This document shows positions 51,120 to 59,915 of a DNA stretch of 64,000 nt, piece after piece. The notes beneath the pieces were generated by a model. That model was not told where the DNA came from. It saw nothing but the letters and a program-made list of their open reading frames with translations, and did no database searches. The stretch spans positions 1,124,629 to 1,188,628 of the forward strand of contig NZ_FXEG02000005.1 in the NCBI RefSeq assembly GCF_900176255.2. Direction: 5' to 3'. Source of the stretch: Mycobacterium ahvazicum (GTDB lineage: Bacteria; Actinomycetota; Actinomycetes; Mycobacteriales; Mycobacteriaceae). The number at the start of each line of letters is the position of its first letter. Position 1 is the first letter of the stretch. A program made the translations under genes and the position numbers.

Positions 51120-53022
51120 GGCTTGTTTCCGGCTGGGGGTGCCTCCCGTTTGCGGGGCACAGCACGGTTTCCCACTTCTGCTTGCTGGACAGCACCGGCA
51201 GCGCGTCGCGGTACACCCGGCGCATCTCGTCGAATCGGCTCAGCAGCTGGCGCTGGCGGCGCAGCGATTGCAGGAGCAGGGTGAACATCTTGCGCCGGTC
51301 ACGCTGGCGGTAGACCACACCGCATCCGTCGGCCGTGGTGACCGTGACACCGTCGACGGTGCACAGCCGAAACCAGCGCGCGTCCTGGGTCGGCACGTTG
51401 AACTCCGGGCGCCGGTGGCTCTCCGGGTCGGCGGTCTTGAGGTTGTGCGCAATCCCGCGGGCCAGCCGGTAGCTGATCGACACCGGGTTCACCGGCGGCT
51501 TCATCGCCTTGGTCTTGTGCTGCGGCGGGGGCAGTTCGCTGGCGGCCGGTAGCACGACCGCGTCCGGATACTCCTTGCGCAGCCGATGAACTTCCGGCAA
51601 CCCCGACTCCAGGATCGAGAAGATGTGCTCCGGGCCTGCGAGGAAGTCGTCGATGGCCCGGTTCTGGATCACGACAGTCGAATATTCAAGGCAGGCAAGA
51701 TGTTTCAGTGTTGCCTTGAGGTGACTACGCACCAGGCCGCGGACCTCGCCGTCCCAGTGCAGCGCCGCGACCACCAGGCGGTTGCGCAGATGGAAGTAGG
51801 CCTGCCAGTCGATCGCGTCGTCCTTGTCGCTCCAGGCCATGTGCCAGATCGCGGCACCAGGCAGCGTGACGGTCGGGTAGCCGTGTTCGCCTGCGCGCAA
51901 ACCGTATTCGGCGTCGTCCCACTTGATGAACAACGGCAGCGGCTGGCCGATCTCCTCGGCGACCTGCCGCGGGATCATGCACGTCCACCAACCGTTGAAG
52001 TCGACATCGATGCGCCGGTGCAGCAGCGCGCTGCGATCGTTCTTGTCATTCAGCGGGAATTCGGCGAAGTCGTGGTCGTACTCGGCGTGCGGCGCGGCGG
52101 TCCACATGAAGTTCGCCTGGTTGACCACCTCGCCCATGATGTGCAGGTGCGACGGCTCCTGCAGGTTGAGCATCTGACCGCCGATCAGCATCGGCGTCTT
52201 GGCGAAGCGGTTCATCGCCAGGATCCGCAGCACCGTGTCCGGCTCGATGCGGATGTCGTCATCCATGAACAGAATCTGTTGGCAGTCAGTGTTTTTCAGC
52301 GCCTCGTACATCACCCGGCTATAGCCGCCGGAGCCGCCGAGGTTGGGCTGGTCGTGGATGGAGAGCCGGCTGCCCAGACCCGCGGCGGCTGCGGCGAAGT
52401 CCGGGTGATCGCGCACCTTGCGGGTGCCCTGATCCGGGACGATCACCGCACCGATTACCTTGTCCACCAAAGGGTCCGCGGTGAGGTCGGCGAGCGCGTT
52501 GACGCAGTCGGCGGGACGGTTGAAGGTCGGGATGCCGACGGCGATGTTGGCCGTACCCGGAGCCGGCTCGGTCGCATACCAACCGCCGCTGAGCACGTTG
52601 ACCGCGGTGTCGGTGGTGACATCGAACCAGATCCAGCCGCCGTCCTCGAACGACTTGAGCGGCACCTCGATTTCGACGACGGCCGGCTGCTCGTCGGTCC
52701 CGACGAATTGGCGGCCCTCCACCGAGATCCGCACCCCGGTGGCCTTGGTGCGATACACGTCGACGCGTCCGGTCCCGGTCAGCTCGACCCGCAGCACCAC
52801 CGACGTGCAGATGGACCAACGTCGCCAGTAGCTCGCCGGGAAGGCGTTGAAATACGTGGCGAACGAGACCTCGGACTCCTTGCCGATCTCCAGCGAGGTG
52901 CGGCTGGTCGCGTGCGCCCGACGGGCGTTGGTGGTCGACTCCTCGAGGTACAGCTTGCGTACATCGAGCGGTTCCCCCGGACGGGGCAGGATGATTCGGG
53001 ACAGCAAGCTCACGGCGGTCAT
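51112..53022 (-). CDS. glfT2: Galactofuranosyltransferase GlfT2 (Rv3808c)
   Basis: GlfT2 polymerises the galactan with alternating beta-1,5 and beta-1,6 Galf linkages. The 636-residue protein has an N-terminal beta-sandwich (about residues 1-150, with SEVSFATYFNAFPASYWRRW) and the GT-A domain (GIPTFNRPADCVNAL, IHDQPNLGGSGGYSRVMYEAL, metal-binding ILFMDDDIRIEPD). FIKWDDAEYGLR carries the proposed catalytic Asp region and IWHMAW the His ligand. ATG 53022 has GGGGAGAG at about 10 nt; GTG 53031 is too close to that site. It overlaps the PAP2 gene by 8 bp and lies 115 bp downstream of glf. Confidence 0.96.
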   Translation of the reverse strand: MTAVSLLSRIILPRPGEPLDVRKLYLEESTTNARRAHATSRTSLEIGKESEVSFATYFNAFPASYWRRWSICTSVVLRVELTGTGRVDVYRTKATGVRISVEGRQFVGTDEQPAVVEIEVPLKSFEDGGWIWFDVTTDTAVNVLSGGWYATEPAPGTANIAVGIPTFNRPADCVNALADLTADPLVDKVIGAVIVPDQGTRKVRDHPDFAAAAAGLGSRLSIHDQPNLGGSGGYSRVMYEALKNTDCQQILFMDDDIRIEPDTVLRILAMNRFAKTPMLIGGQMLNLQEPSHLHIMGEVVNQANFMWTAAPHAEYDHDFAEFPLNDKNDRSALLHRRIDVDFNGWWTCMIPRQVAEEIGQPLPLFIKWDDAEYGLRAGEHGYPTVTLPGAAIWHMAWSDKDDAIDWQAYFHLRNRLVVAALHWDGEVRGLVRSHLKATLKHLACLEYSTVVIQNRAIDDFLAGPEHIFSILESGLPEVHRLRKEYPDAVVLPAASELPPPQHKTKAMKPPVNPVSISYRLARGIAHNLKTADPESHRRPEFNVPTQDARWFRLCTVDGVTVTTADGCGVVYRQRDRRKMFTLLLQSLRRQRQLLSRFDEMRRVYRDALPVLSSKQKWETVLCPANGRHPQPETSHA

Positions 53023-53040
53023 TGGTGCCACTCTCCCCCT

Positions 53041-53125
53041 AGCGCTTCGCGGCTGGGAGGTACCCCCACCTCATCGCTGCGTCCCCCTCGCCGCTGCGCG
53101 GCTGGGGGTGCCCCCACTGCATCGT
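53041..53125. repeat. Imperfect direct repeat between glf and glfT2
   Basis: CGCTTCGCGGCTGGGAGGTA at about 53043 and CGCTGCGCGGCTGGGGGTGC at about 53092 begin two related copies of about 35 bp (each continues CCCCCAC..CATCG). They fill most of the glf-glfT2 gap. A similar CGGCTGGGGGTGCCTCCC occurs at 51129-51146 at the glfT2 3' end. Confidence 0.6.
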
Positions 53126-53137
53126 CGTCGGCACGGG

Positions 53138-54337
53138 TCATTGGCGCGCGCCTTCCTCTTCGGCCAACGGGGTTCCGTCGCGCAGGTGCGGCGCGAGGGT
53201 GTTGTCGTACATGTTCAGTGCGCTGGCAATCGCCATGTGCATATCCAGATACTGATAGGTGCCCAGCCGCCCGCCGAAAAGTACCTTCGACGAGGCCGTC
53301 TCTGACTTCGCCCTCCCCCGGTAGGCGGCCAACAGGGCGCGGTCGGCCTCGGTATTAATCGGATAGTAGGGCTCGTCGTCGTCGGCGGCGAACCGGGAGT
53401 ACTCACGCATGATGACCGTTTTGTCGGTCGGGTAGTCGCGCTCGACGTGGAAGTGACGGAACTCGTGGATGCGGGTGTACGGGACGTCGGGATCGTTGTA
53501 GTTCATCACCGGGGTGCCCTGGAAGTCGCCGACGGGTAACACTTCGAGCTCGAAGTCCAGGGTGCGCCAGCCGAGCCGCCCCTCGGCGTAGTCGAAGTAG
53601 CGATCCAGCGGGCCGGTGTAGACGACCGGTGCATCGGGGCTCTCGGCGCGCAACTGGTCGCGGACGTCGAACCAGTCGGTGTCCAACCTGACCTCGATGC
53701 GTTCGTCGGCGGCCATGTTCTCCAGCCAGGCGGTGTAGCCGCCCAGTGGCAGGCCCTCGTAGGTGTCGTTGAAGTAGCGGTTGTCGAAGGTGTAGCGCAC
53801 CGGTAGTCGGGTGATGTTGGCCGCGGGCAGTTCTCTCGGGTCGGTCTGCCACTGCTTGGCGGTGTAACCCTTGACGAACGCCTCGTAGAGCGGCCGGCCG
53901 ATCAGCGAAATGGCCTTTTCCTCGAGGTTCTGCGCGTCGGCGGTGTCGATCTCGGCGGCCTGCTCGGCGATCAGTTGCCGGGCCTGCTCGGGAGTGAAGT
54001 ACTTGCCGAAGAACTGCGACACCAGCCCCAGCCCCATCGGGAACTGGTATGCCTGCCCGTTGTGCATCGCGAACACCCGGTGCTGGTAGTTGGTGAATTC
54101 GGTGAACTGGCGCACGTAATCCCACACCCTCTTGTTCGAGGTGTGGAACAGGTGGGCACCGTACTTGTGGACCTCGATGCCCGTCTGCGGCTCCGCTTCG
54201 GAGTACGCGTTGCCACCGATGTGCGGACGTCTCTCGACGACGAGCACACGCTTTCCGAGTTGGGTGGCCACACGTTCGGCGATGGTGAGGCCGAAGAATC
54301 CGGATCCGACGACGAGGAGGTCAAAACGAGCGGTCAT
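53138..54337 (-). CDS. glf: UDP-galactopyranose mutase Glf (Rv3809c)
   Basis: Glf converts UDP-galactopyranose to UDP-galactofuranose, the donor for GlfT1 and GlfT2. The 399-residue flavoenzyme begins MTARFDLLVVGSGFFGLTIA, with the FAD-binding GxGxxG-type motif. VVERRPHIGGNAYSE follows, then the active-site region EVHKYGAHLFHTSNKRVWDY and, later, PVMNYNDPDVPYTRIHEFRH, shown here in part. Its length equals that of the M. tuberculosis enzyme. The frame opens at 54442, but ATG 54337 matches the family N-terminus. It is divergent from erp across 252 bp. Confidence 0.97.
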   Translation of the reverse strand: MTARFDLLVVGSGFFGLTIAERVATQLGKRVLVVERRPHIGGNAYSEAEPQTGIEVHKYGAHLFHTSNKRVWDYVRQFTEFTNYQHRVFAMHNGQAYQFPMGLGLVSQFFGKYFTPEQARQLIAEQAAEIDTADAQNLEEKAISLIGRPLYEAFVKGYTAKQWQTDPRELPAANITRLPVRYTFDNRYFNDTYEGLPLGGYTAWLENMAADERIEVRLDTDWFDVRDQLRAESPDAPVVYTGPLDRYFDYAEGRLGWRTLDFELEVLPVGDFQGTPVMNYNDPDVPYTRIHEFRHFHVERDYPTDKTVIMREYSRFAADDDEPYYPINTEADRALLAAYRGRAKSETASSKVLFGGRLGTYQYLDMHMAIASALNMYDNTLAPHLRDGTPLAEEEGARQ

Positions 54338-54589
54338 CGGTTGCTTAGGGTATCCGACCCCAAGGGCGCTACCCCAGTTGGCGAGGCTGGCGCGGTGGGA
54401 TTCGAGCACGTGAAGACTGGTTTGCAGTGACCCGAATCGCACGTAACGCCCAGGGTCGCAAATACCTCACGATTCAATATCACCACTCTAGTAACAGCTT
54501 TCCCACTCGTACCATCGACTCTGTGTGGTTCCCACCGGATACGGACCGGCGGGATCTTCCGACACAACCGATGAATTGAGGAGACTTCC

Positions 54590-55630
54590 GTGCCGAACCG
54601 ACGCCGTCGCAAGCTCTCGACAGCCATGAGCGCGGTCGCCGCCCTGGCAGTGGCGAGTCCATGCGCTTACTTCCTTGTTTACGAATCGACCGCCAGCGGT
54701 AAGCCGGTCGAGCACCACGACTTCAAGCAGGCCGCGGTCATGACCGACCTGCCCGGCGAGTTGGTGGGCGCGCTGACCCAGGGTCTGTCCCAGTTCGGGG
54801 TCAACCTGCCGCCGATTCCCGCCCTGGGCGGTGCCGGCACCGGGACGACGGGCCTCGGGACGACTGGACTGACCAGCCCGGGCCTGGGCACTCCGGGCCT
54901 CGGGACCACCGGTCTGACCAGCCCGGGCCTGGGCACCCCCGGCCTGACGAGTCCGGGGTTGACGAGTCCGGGCCTGACCAGTCCGGGCCTGACGAGTCCG
55001 GGTCTGACCAGCCCCGGCCTGACCCCCGGTCTTACCAGCCCGAGTCTGACGCCTGGTGCCGCGCCCGGTGCGCTGACGCCCGGTGTGCCCGGTACGCCGA
55101 CCACGCCGGGTATGCCGACGATGCCTGGTGCCGGACTGAACCCGGCGCTGGCCAACCCCGGGCTGACCAGCCCGGCCGGACTGACTCCCGGTGGCCTGGG
55201 CGCTCCCAACGAGGTGCCGATCAGCGCGCCGATGGACCCGGGTGCCGACGGCACCTACCCGATCCTCGGTGACCCGTCGACGCTGGGCGGCGGTTCGCCG
55301 ATCGGCGGTGCCGGCACCGGCAGCAGCGGCGGTGGCGGCCTCGTCAACGACGTGATGCAGGCCGCCAACCAGCTTGGCGCCGGTCAGGCCATCGACCTGC
55401 TCAAGGGCCTGGTGATGCCTGCCATCATGCAGGCTCAGGGCGGCGCGGCCGGTGCGTTGCCGGGTGCCGCTGGCGCCCTGCCGGGTGCGGCGGGTGCCCT
55501 GCCGGGTGCGGCTGCGGCCCTGCCGGGTGCCGCCGGTGCCCTGCCGGGTGCCGCCGGTGCGCTCCCGGGTGCCGTTGGCGCCCTGCCGGGCGCGGCTGCG
55601 GCGCTGCCGCCGGCGCTGCCGCCCGTCTAG
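54590..55630 (+). CDS. erp: Exported repetitive protein Erp/PirG (Rv3810)
   Basis: Erp is a surface-exposed protein needed for normal growth and virulence in M. tuberculosis; its molecular role is unclear. The 346-residue precursor has a basic N-terminus and signal segment (MPNRRRRKLSTAMSAVAALAV). The conserved STASGKPVEHHDFKQAAVMTDLPGELVGAL domain (part) follows. Then come a central PGLTSPG-type repeat array (about residues 85-150, units GLTSP/GLGTP), a Gly/Pro-rich region and a C-terminal array of GALPGAA units (about residues 284-338). It is longer than the M. tuberculosis protein (284) because of the repeats. GAGGAG before GTG 54590 is the ribosome-binding site. Confidence 0.94.
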   Translation: MPNRRRRKLSTAMSAVAALAVASPCAYFLVYESTASGKPVEHHDFKQAAVMTDLPGELVGALTQGLSQFGVNLPPIPALGGAGTGTTGLGTTGLTSPGLGTPGLGTTGLTSPGLGTPGLTSPGLTSPGLTSPGLTSPGLTSPGLTPGLTSPSLTPGAAPGALTPGVPGTPTTPGMPTMPGAGLNPALANPGLTSPAGLTPGGLGAPNEVPISAPMDPGADGTYPILGDPSTLGGGSPIGGAGTGSSGGGGLVNDVMQAANQLGAGQAIDLLKGLVMPAIMQAQGGAAGALPGAAGALPGAAGALPGAAAALPGAAGALPGAAGALPGAVGALPGAAAALPPALPPV

Positions 55631-55652
55631 AACTTCGGGGGTCCTGTCACCT

Positions 55653-55691
55653 GACGGCACCGCAGAGTCACCACTGCTCTGCGGTGCCGTC
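55653..55691 (+). terminator. Terminator hairpin after erp
   Basis: GACGGCACCGCAGAG and CTCTGCGGTGCCGTC pair perfectly over 15 bp with a 9-nt loop, starting 23 bp after the erp stop. There is no clear T-tract. Confidence 0.85.
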
Positions 55692-55761
55692 GAACAGTTT
55701 CAGGACCGGTTTTGACACGCGGAAAAACGTGTCGCCTCATTAATAACATCAGAAACACACG

Positions 55762-55767
55762 TAACAT
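55762..55767 (+). promoter_or_regulatory. Predicted -10 box, leaderless start of the amidase gene
   Basis: TAACAT (TANNNT) is followed by 6 nt and GTG 55774. No ribosome-binding site is present. Confidence 0.45.
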
Positions 55768-55773
55768 CAGCTG

Positions 55774-57432
55774 GTGTTGTCTCGTCACCGTCCGCCCACG
55801 ATGTTGCTGACCGCCATCGCGGCGACGGTTGTCCTGGTCTCGGCGGTCGCGGACCTGACCCGCGACCACGGCGCCCCGCCCGCCCCTCGGCCGACCCACG
55901 ACACCAAGCTCGCCGAGCAGCCGCTGGTCGGGCTCGGCGGCGGCGTCACGGTTCGCGAAGTGACCCAGGAGACGCCGTTTTCTCTGGTCGCGCTCACCGG
56001 CGACCTGGCCGGCACCTCCACCCGGGTGCGGGCTAAGCACCCGGACGGTTCGTGGGGGCCCTGGTACCAGACCGAGTACGAGACCGCGGCGCCGGACAAC
56101 GGCCCACCGGCCGCCGAATCGGCCCTGCCGCCGGGACCGACCGAGGGACCCCGCAGCACCGATCCGGTGTTCGTCGGCACCACGACGACCGTGCAGATCG
56201 CGGTCACCCGCCCGCTCGACGCCGCGGAAACCGTGGCGGCGCCACCCGCCGCACCGGTCAACGGTCTGGGCTACCGCCCCGCCTCCCGGGAACAACCGTT
56301 CGGGCAGAACATCTCCGCGATCCTCATCTCCCCGCCGCAGGCGCCCGTCAAGACACAGTGGACGCCGCCGGCCGGAGTCGTGATGCCCGGCCAGGCGCCG
56401 CCCATCATCAGCCGGGAGGAATGGGGCGCCGACGAGTCACTGCGCTGCGGTAGTCCGCAGTACGACAACGGGATTCGCGCGGCCGTCATTCATCACACGG
56501 CGGGCAGCAACGACTACTCACCGCTCGAATCGGCGGGCATCGTCAAGGCCATTTACACCTACCACAGCAAGACGTTGGGCTGGTGCGACATCGCCTACAA
56601 CGCACTGGTCGACAAGTACGGCCAGGTGTTCGAAGGCAGCGCCGGCGGTCTGACCAAGGCCGTCGAGGGCTTCCACACCGGCGGCTTCAACCGCAACACC
56701 TGGGGTGTCGCGATGATCGGCAACTTCGACGACGTGCCACCGACGCCGCTGCAGCTTCGCTCGGTCGGCCGGTTGCTGGGCTGGCGCCTCGGCCTGGACG
56801 GCGTGGACCCCAAGGGCACGGTGACATTGGAGTCCGCGGGCAGCCACTACACCACCTACCCGGCCGGCGCCGTTGCGACGCTGCCGACCATCTTCACCCA
56901 CCGCGACGTCGGCAACACCGACTGCCCCGGTAACGCCGCCTACGCGCTGATGGACGAAATCCGGGATATCGCATCTCATTTCAACGACCCACCCGAGGAA
57001 TTGATCAAGGCGCTGCAGGGCGGCGCGATCTACCAGCACTGGCTGGAGCTGGGCGGGATGAACAGCGTGCTGGGCGCGCCCACCTCGCCGGAGGACAACG
57101 CCGAAGGCGGTGCCCGCTACTCCACCTTCGCCAGGGGCGCGATGTACTGGTCGCCGGCGACCGGAGCACAACCCGTCACCGGTGCGATCTATGACGCCTG
57201 GGCCGCACAAAGTTACGAGCGCGGCCCGCTCGGCTTGCCGACCAGCGCCGAAATCCAAGAGCCGCTGCGGATCACGCAGAATTTCCAGCATGGCACGCTG
57301 AACTACAACCGCCTCACCGGCGACGTCAGCCAGATCCTCGACGGGATCACCACGCAGCTTTCTGGACAGGCCCCGAGCGCCCCGGCCGTCCCGCCGGAAC
57401 ACTTCTCGCTGCCGGCACATCCGGACGCCTGA
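55774..57432 (+). CDS. Secreted PGRP-type N-acetylmuramoyl-L-alanine amidase with LGFP repeats (Rv3811 orthologue)
   Basis: The 552-residue protein has an N-terminal hydrophobic segment (PTMLLTAIAATVVLVSAVA), a non-catalytic region and a peptidoglycan-recognition/amidase-2 domain (about residues 210-400). The amidase domain includes IISREEWGADESLRCG, AVIHHTAGSNDYSP (zinc His), GWCDIAYNALVDKYGQVFEG and IFTHRDVGNTDCPG (second His and Cys/Asp ligands). The C-terminal 130 residues carry LGFP-type repeats (MNSVLGAPTSPED, GPLGLPTSAE) that bind the cell wall. It should cleave the amide between muramic acid and L-alanine. GTG 55774 fits a leaderless start; ATG 55801 is an alternative. Confidence 0.92.
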   Translation: MLSRHRPPTMLLTAIAATVVLVSAVADLTRDHGAPPAPRPTHDTKLAEQPLVGLGGGVTVREVTQETPFSLVALTGDLAGTSTRVRAKHPDGSWGPWYQTEYETAAPDNGPPAAESALPPGPTEGPRSTDPVFVGTTTTVQIAVTRPLDAAETVAAPPAAPVNGLGYRPASREQPFGQNISAILISPPQAPVKTQWTPPAGVVMPGQAPPIISREEWGADESLRCGSPQYDNGIRAAVIHHTAGSNDYSPLESAGIVKAIYTYHSKTLGWCDIAYNALVDKYGQVFEGSAGGLTKAVEGFHTGGFNRNTWGVAMIGNFDDVPPTPLQLRSVGRLLGWRLGLDGVDPKGTVTLESAGSHYTTYPAGAVATLPTIFTHRDVGNTDCPGNAAYALMDEIRDIASHFNDPPEELIKALQGGAIYQHWLELGGMNSVLGAPTSPEDNAEGGARYSTFARGAMYWSPATGAQPVTGAIYDAWAAQSYERGPLGLPTSAEIQEPLRITQNFQHGTLNYNRLTGDVSQILDGITTQLSGQAPSAPAVPPEHFSLPAHPDA

Positions 57433-57466
57433 CCGCGGGCCCCGCACACGGCGCTGCCGCGCGTAC

Positions 57467-57472
57467 TAGTCT
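57467..57472 (+). promoter_or_regulatory. Predicted -10 box, leaderless start of the decarboxylase-aminopropyltransferase gene
   Basis: TAGTCT (TANNNT) ends 7 nt before GTG 57480, the spacing expected if transcription begins at the start codon. The 47-bp gap after the amidase gene has no ribosome-binding site. Confidence 0.5.
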
Positions 57473-57479
57473 GCGACCT

Positions 57480-59405
57480 GTGCCCGAGACGCCGTATCTG
57501 AGCATCGATCTTTCTCGGGTGCGCAAGAACTTCCAAGCGATGCGCGCCGCGTTTCCCCAGGCGCAGATCCGCTACGCAGTCAAGGCGAACCCCGCCGAAC
57601 CGATTCTGCGCCTGCTGGCCACCGAGGACTGCGCTTTCGACGTCGCATCGGTCGGCGAGATCGACACGTGCGGCTCCGCCGGGATCGACGGCCGCCTGCT
57701 GACGTTCGGCAACCCCGTCAAGAAGCCCGCCGACATCGCCCTGGCACACGCGCGCGGGGTGCGGCGGTTCGCGTTTGACACCGAACGCGGACTCGACGCC
57801 ATCGCCGAACGCGCGCCGGCCGCGGCGGTGGAATGCCGTATCGCGCCCGACTTTCCGTCGTCGGTGACCCCGTTCGGTCACAAGTTCGGCTGCGCCCCGG
57901 ATGCCGCTGCCGAATTGCTGAACCGGGCCGCGCGGCTGGGACTTCGCCCCGAGGGAGTGTGCTTTCACGTCGGGTCACAGCAGCTGGACCCGTCAGCGTG
58001 GGAGATCGGAATACGTTGTGCGGCGGCCGTATTCGAAGAAATAGGCGAAATCGGCACGATCAACATCGGAGGCGGTTACCCGCTGGCGTACGCAGTCGGC
58101 GCACCGGATCTCGACGTCATCGCCGAGGCGGTCCACGCGGCACTACGCCGCCACTTCGGCGCGAACCGGCCGCAGCTGGCGATCGAACCCGGACGGGCGA
58201 TCGCGGGTTCGGCGGGCACGATCAGCTGCGAGGTGGTCGCGGTGCGCACGGGCACCGACACCCGGCGCTGGGTGTACCTGGACATCGGCCGCTACGGCGG
58301 TCTCGCCGAGACCGAAAACGAGTACATCCGGTACCGCCTGCGCACCGGCCGTGATGGTGATCCCGTCGGAGATGCGGTAATCGCGGGTCCGACCTGCGAC
58401 GGTGACGATGTGCTGTATCAGAGCTATCCGCTCCCGGTCACCCTGAGTCCCGGCGACCGCATCGAGATCGCCGATGCCGGTGCGTACACCGCGAGCTATT
58501 CCTCGGTCCAGTTCAATGGCTTCCCCTCGCTGCCAACATATTTCGACGAGCCTTCCGACAACCGGTGGGAAGTCGCCGAACCGCTGGCGCCGGGGCTGAC
58601 CCGAATCTGGGACCTCGCCGAGGTCATCTGCGACGTCGACACCGAATTCCAGAACCTGGTGATCGGCCGCACCCGGCAAGGCGTGTCGTTGTTCAGCGAC
58701 AGCGAACGTCAGAGCACCGAATTCAGTCAGCTGGTCTACCACGAGGCGCTGCTGGTACCGGCGCTGCTGCTGGCCGGCCGGATCGAGCGCGTGCTCGTCA
58801 TCGGCTCGGGCGAGGGCGTGGTCAGCCAGCAAGCCGTGTCGGCGGGCGCCCTCCACGTCGATCACGTCGACATCGATCGCGAGGCCGTGCGGCTGTGCGC
58901 GCGACACCTGCCCTACGGCTACACGGTGGACGAACTCCTCAGGGCGGAAACAGGTTCCGGTCCGGTTGTCATGCACTATTGCGACGGTTGGGAATTCGTC
59001 GAGCGCGTCACCACGCAGTACGACGTCGTGGTGATCGATCTTCCCGACGAACGCACCGAGGCGGTGCAGCACAACCGGCTCTACGGCACCGAGTTCCTGC
59101 GACGCTGCGCGGGTATCGGCAGGGTGATCGTCGCTCAGGCCGGCTGTCCTACGCTGTGGCGCAACGAGTCGCTGCACGCGTCGTGGCAGCGATTCCGCGA
59201 AACCTTCCCGACCGTCGTCTATTTCGGTAGCGACGAACATGAATGGGCGTTTCTGTGCGGGCTGACCGAAACCTGCGACCATCCCGTCGCAACGATGTCG
59301 GCGCGCCTGCCGACGCTGCCCTACCGACCCCACACCATCGATGCGGACACGCTCACCTCGTCCACCGTGCCGCCAAAGAGCCTGCGGGACCGCGACTCCC
59401 GCTAG
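57480..59405 (+). CDS. Fusion of ornithine/lysine-type PLP decarboxylase and spermidine synthase-like aminopropyltransferase
   Basis: The 641-residue protein joins two polyamine enzymes. Residues 1-360 are a fold-type III decarboxylase: PLP lysine in IRYAVKANP, ECRIAPDFPSS, CFHVGSQQLDP, INIGGGYPL, AIEPGRAIAGSAG, the active-site Cys/Asp in GPTCDGDDVLYQ and GAYTASYSSVQFNGF. The CDG and YTxxYxS-FNGF motifs favour ornithine over diaminopimelate. Residues about 380-610 are a spermidine synthase fold: VLVIGSGEGVVSQQAV, HVDIDREAVRLC, MHYCDGWEFVE, VVVIDLPDERTEAVQHNRLY. The fusion would make putrescine and pass it to aminopropyl transfer. No AdoMet decarboxylase (SpeD) gene is in the window. It faces the DUF350 gene, with 10 bp between stops. 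Confidence 0.85.
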   Translation: MPETPYLSIDLSRVRKNFQAMRAAFPQAQIRYAVKANPAEPILRLLATEDCAFDVASVGEIDTCGSAGIDGRLLTFGNPVKKPADIALAHARGVRRFAFDTERGLDAIAERAPAAAVECRIAPDFPSSVTPFGHKFGCAPDAAAELLNRAARLGLRPEGVCFHVGSQQLDPSAWEIGIRCAAAVFEEIGEIGTINIGGGYPLAYAVGAPDLDVIAEAVHAALRRHFGANRPQLAIEPGRAIAGSAGTISCEVVAVRTGTDTRRWVYLDIGRYGGLAETENEYIRYRLRTGRDGDPVGDAVIAGPTCDGDDVLYQSYPLPVTLSPGDRIEIADAGAYTASYSSVQFNGFPSLPTYFDEPSDNRWEVAEPLAPGLTRIWDLAEVICDVDTEFQNLVIGRTRQGVSLFSDSERQSTEFSQLVYHEALLVPALLLAGRIERVLVIGSGEGVVSQQAVSAGALHVDHVDIDREAVRLCARHLPYGYTVDELLRAETGSGPVVMHYCDGWEFVERVTTQYDVVVIDLPDERTEAVQHNRLYGTEFLRRCAGIGRVIVAQAGCPTLWRNESLHASWQRFRETFPTVVYFGSDEHEWAFLCGLTETCDHPVATMSARLPTLPYRPHTIDADTLTSSTVPPKSLRDRDSR

Positions 59406-59415
59406 GCGGGTACCG

Positions 59416-59883
59416 TCAGAGGATCGCGACCGCCACCACGATGCCCAGCGCCACCTGCGCGGCGGCCACCATCAGCGCCTCGTAGTTGAACTCATCGGAG
59501 TTGAACAACGCGTCCATGTCGATGCCGATCACCATGGTCGCGATCCGCATCATCACCACCTGGGCGACGATGCCCACCAGTCCGAAGACCGCCGACCCCA
59601 CCAGGCCTTCGGCCAGTTTTCCGGACGACGAATAGATCGCCAGCACCACGATCAACGCCATGCTGACCATGCCCGCCGCGGACACGACGATCGCGTTCGG
59701 CTTTCCCGCGTTGACCATCTTGCGCAGCGGACCCGGCGTGGTGAGGTCGATGGCGTAGAACCCGACCAGCATCAGGATCAGTCCGACGATCGCGTACAAG
59801 ATGATGGCGCCGGCGCCACGGCCGAGCACCGCCCAATAGCCCTGGTCCCAATAGCCTGAATTCAGCGCCACGATGGTTGTCAT
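59416..59883 (-). CDS. DUF350 (YjfL-like) integral membrane protein
   Basis: The 155-residue protein has four hydrophobic segments (about residues 22-46, 65-85, 92-112, 132-155), with GFYAIDLTTPGPLRKMV after the first. This matches the DUF350/UPF0719 family, of which E. coli YjfL is a member. Members usually consist of one or two such four-helix units; this has one. The family is commonly found with glutathionylspermidine synthetase-like and DUF1190 genes, exactly as here. CGGAGTTG lies before ATG 59883. It is last in the three-gene minus-strand operon. Biochemical role unknown. Confidence 0.85.
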   Translation of the reverse strand: MTTIVALNSGYWDQGYWAVLGRGAGAIILYAIVGLILMLVGFYAIDLTTPGPLRKMVNAGKPNAIVVSAAGMVSMALIVVLAIYSSSGKLAEGLVGSAVFGLVGIVAQVVMMRIATMVIGIDMDALFNSDEFNYEALMVAAAQVALGIVVAVAIL

Positions 59884-59915
59884 CGACGATCAACTCCGTT
59901 CACTTGCTCAGAAGT

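Noticed and set aside
54840..55020. Repeats in erp as a mobile or CRISPR element
   Set aside because: They encode the known PGLTS repeats of the Erp protein.
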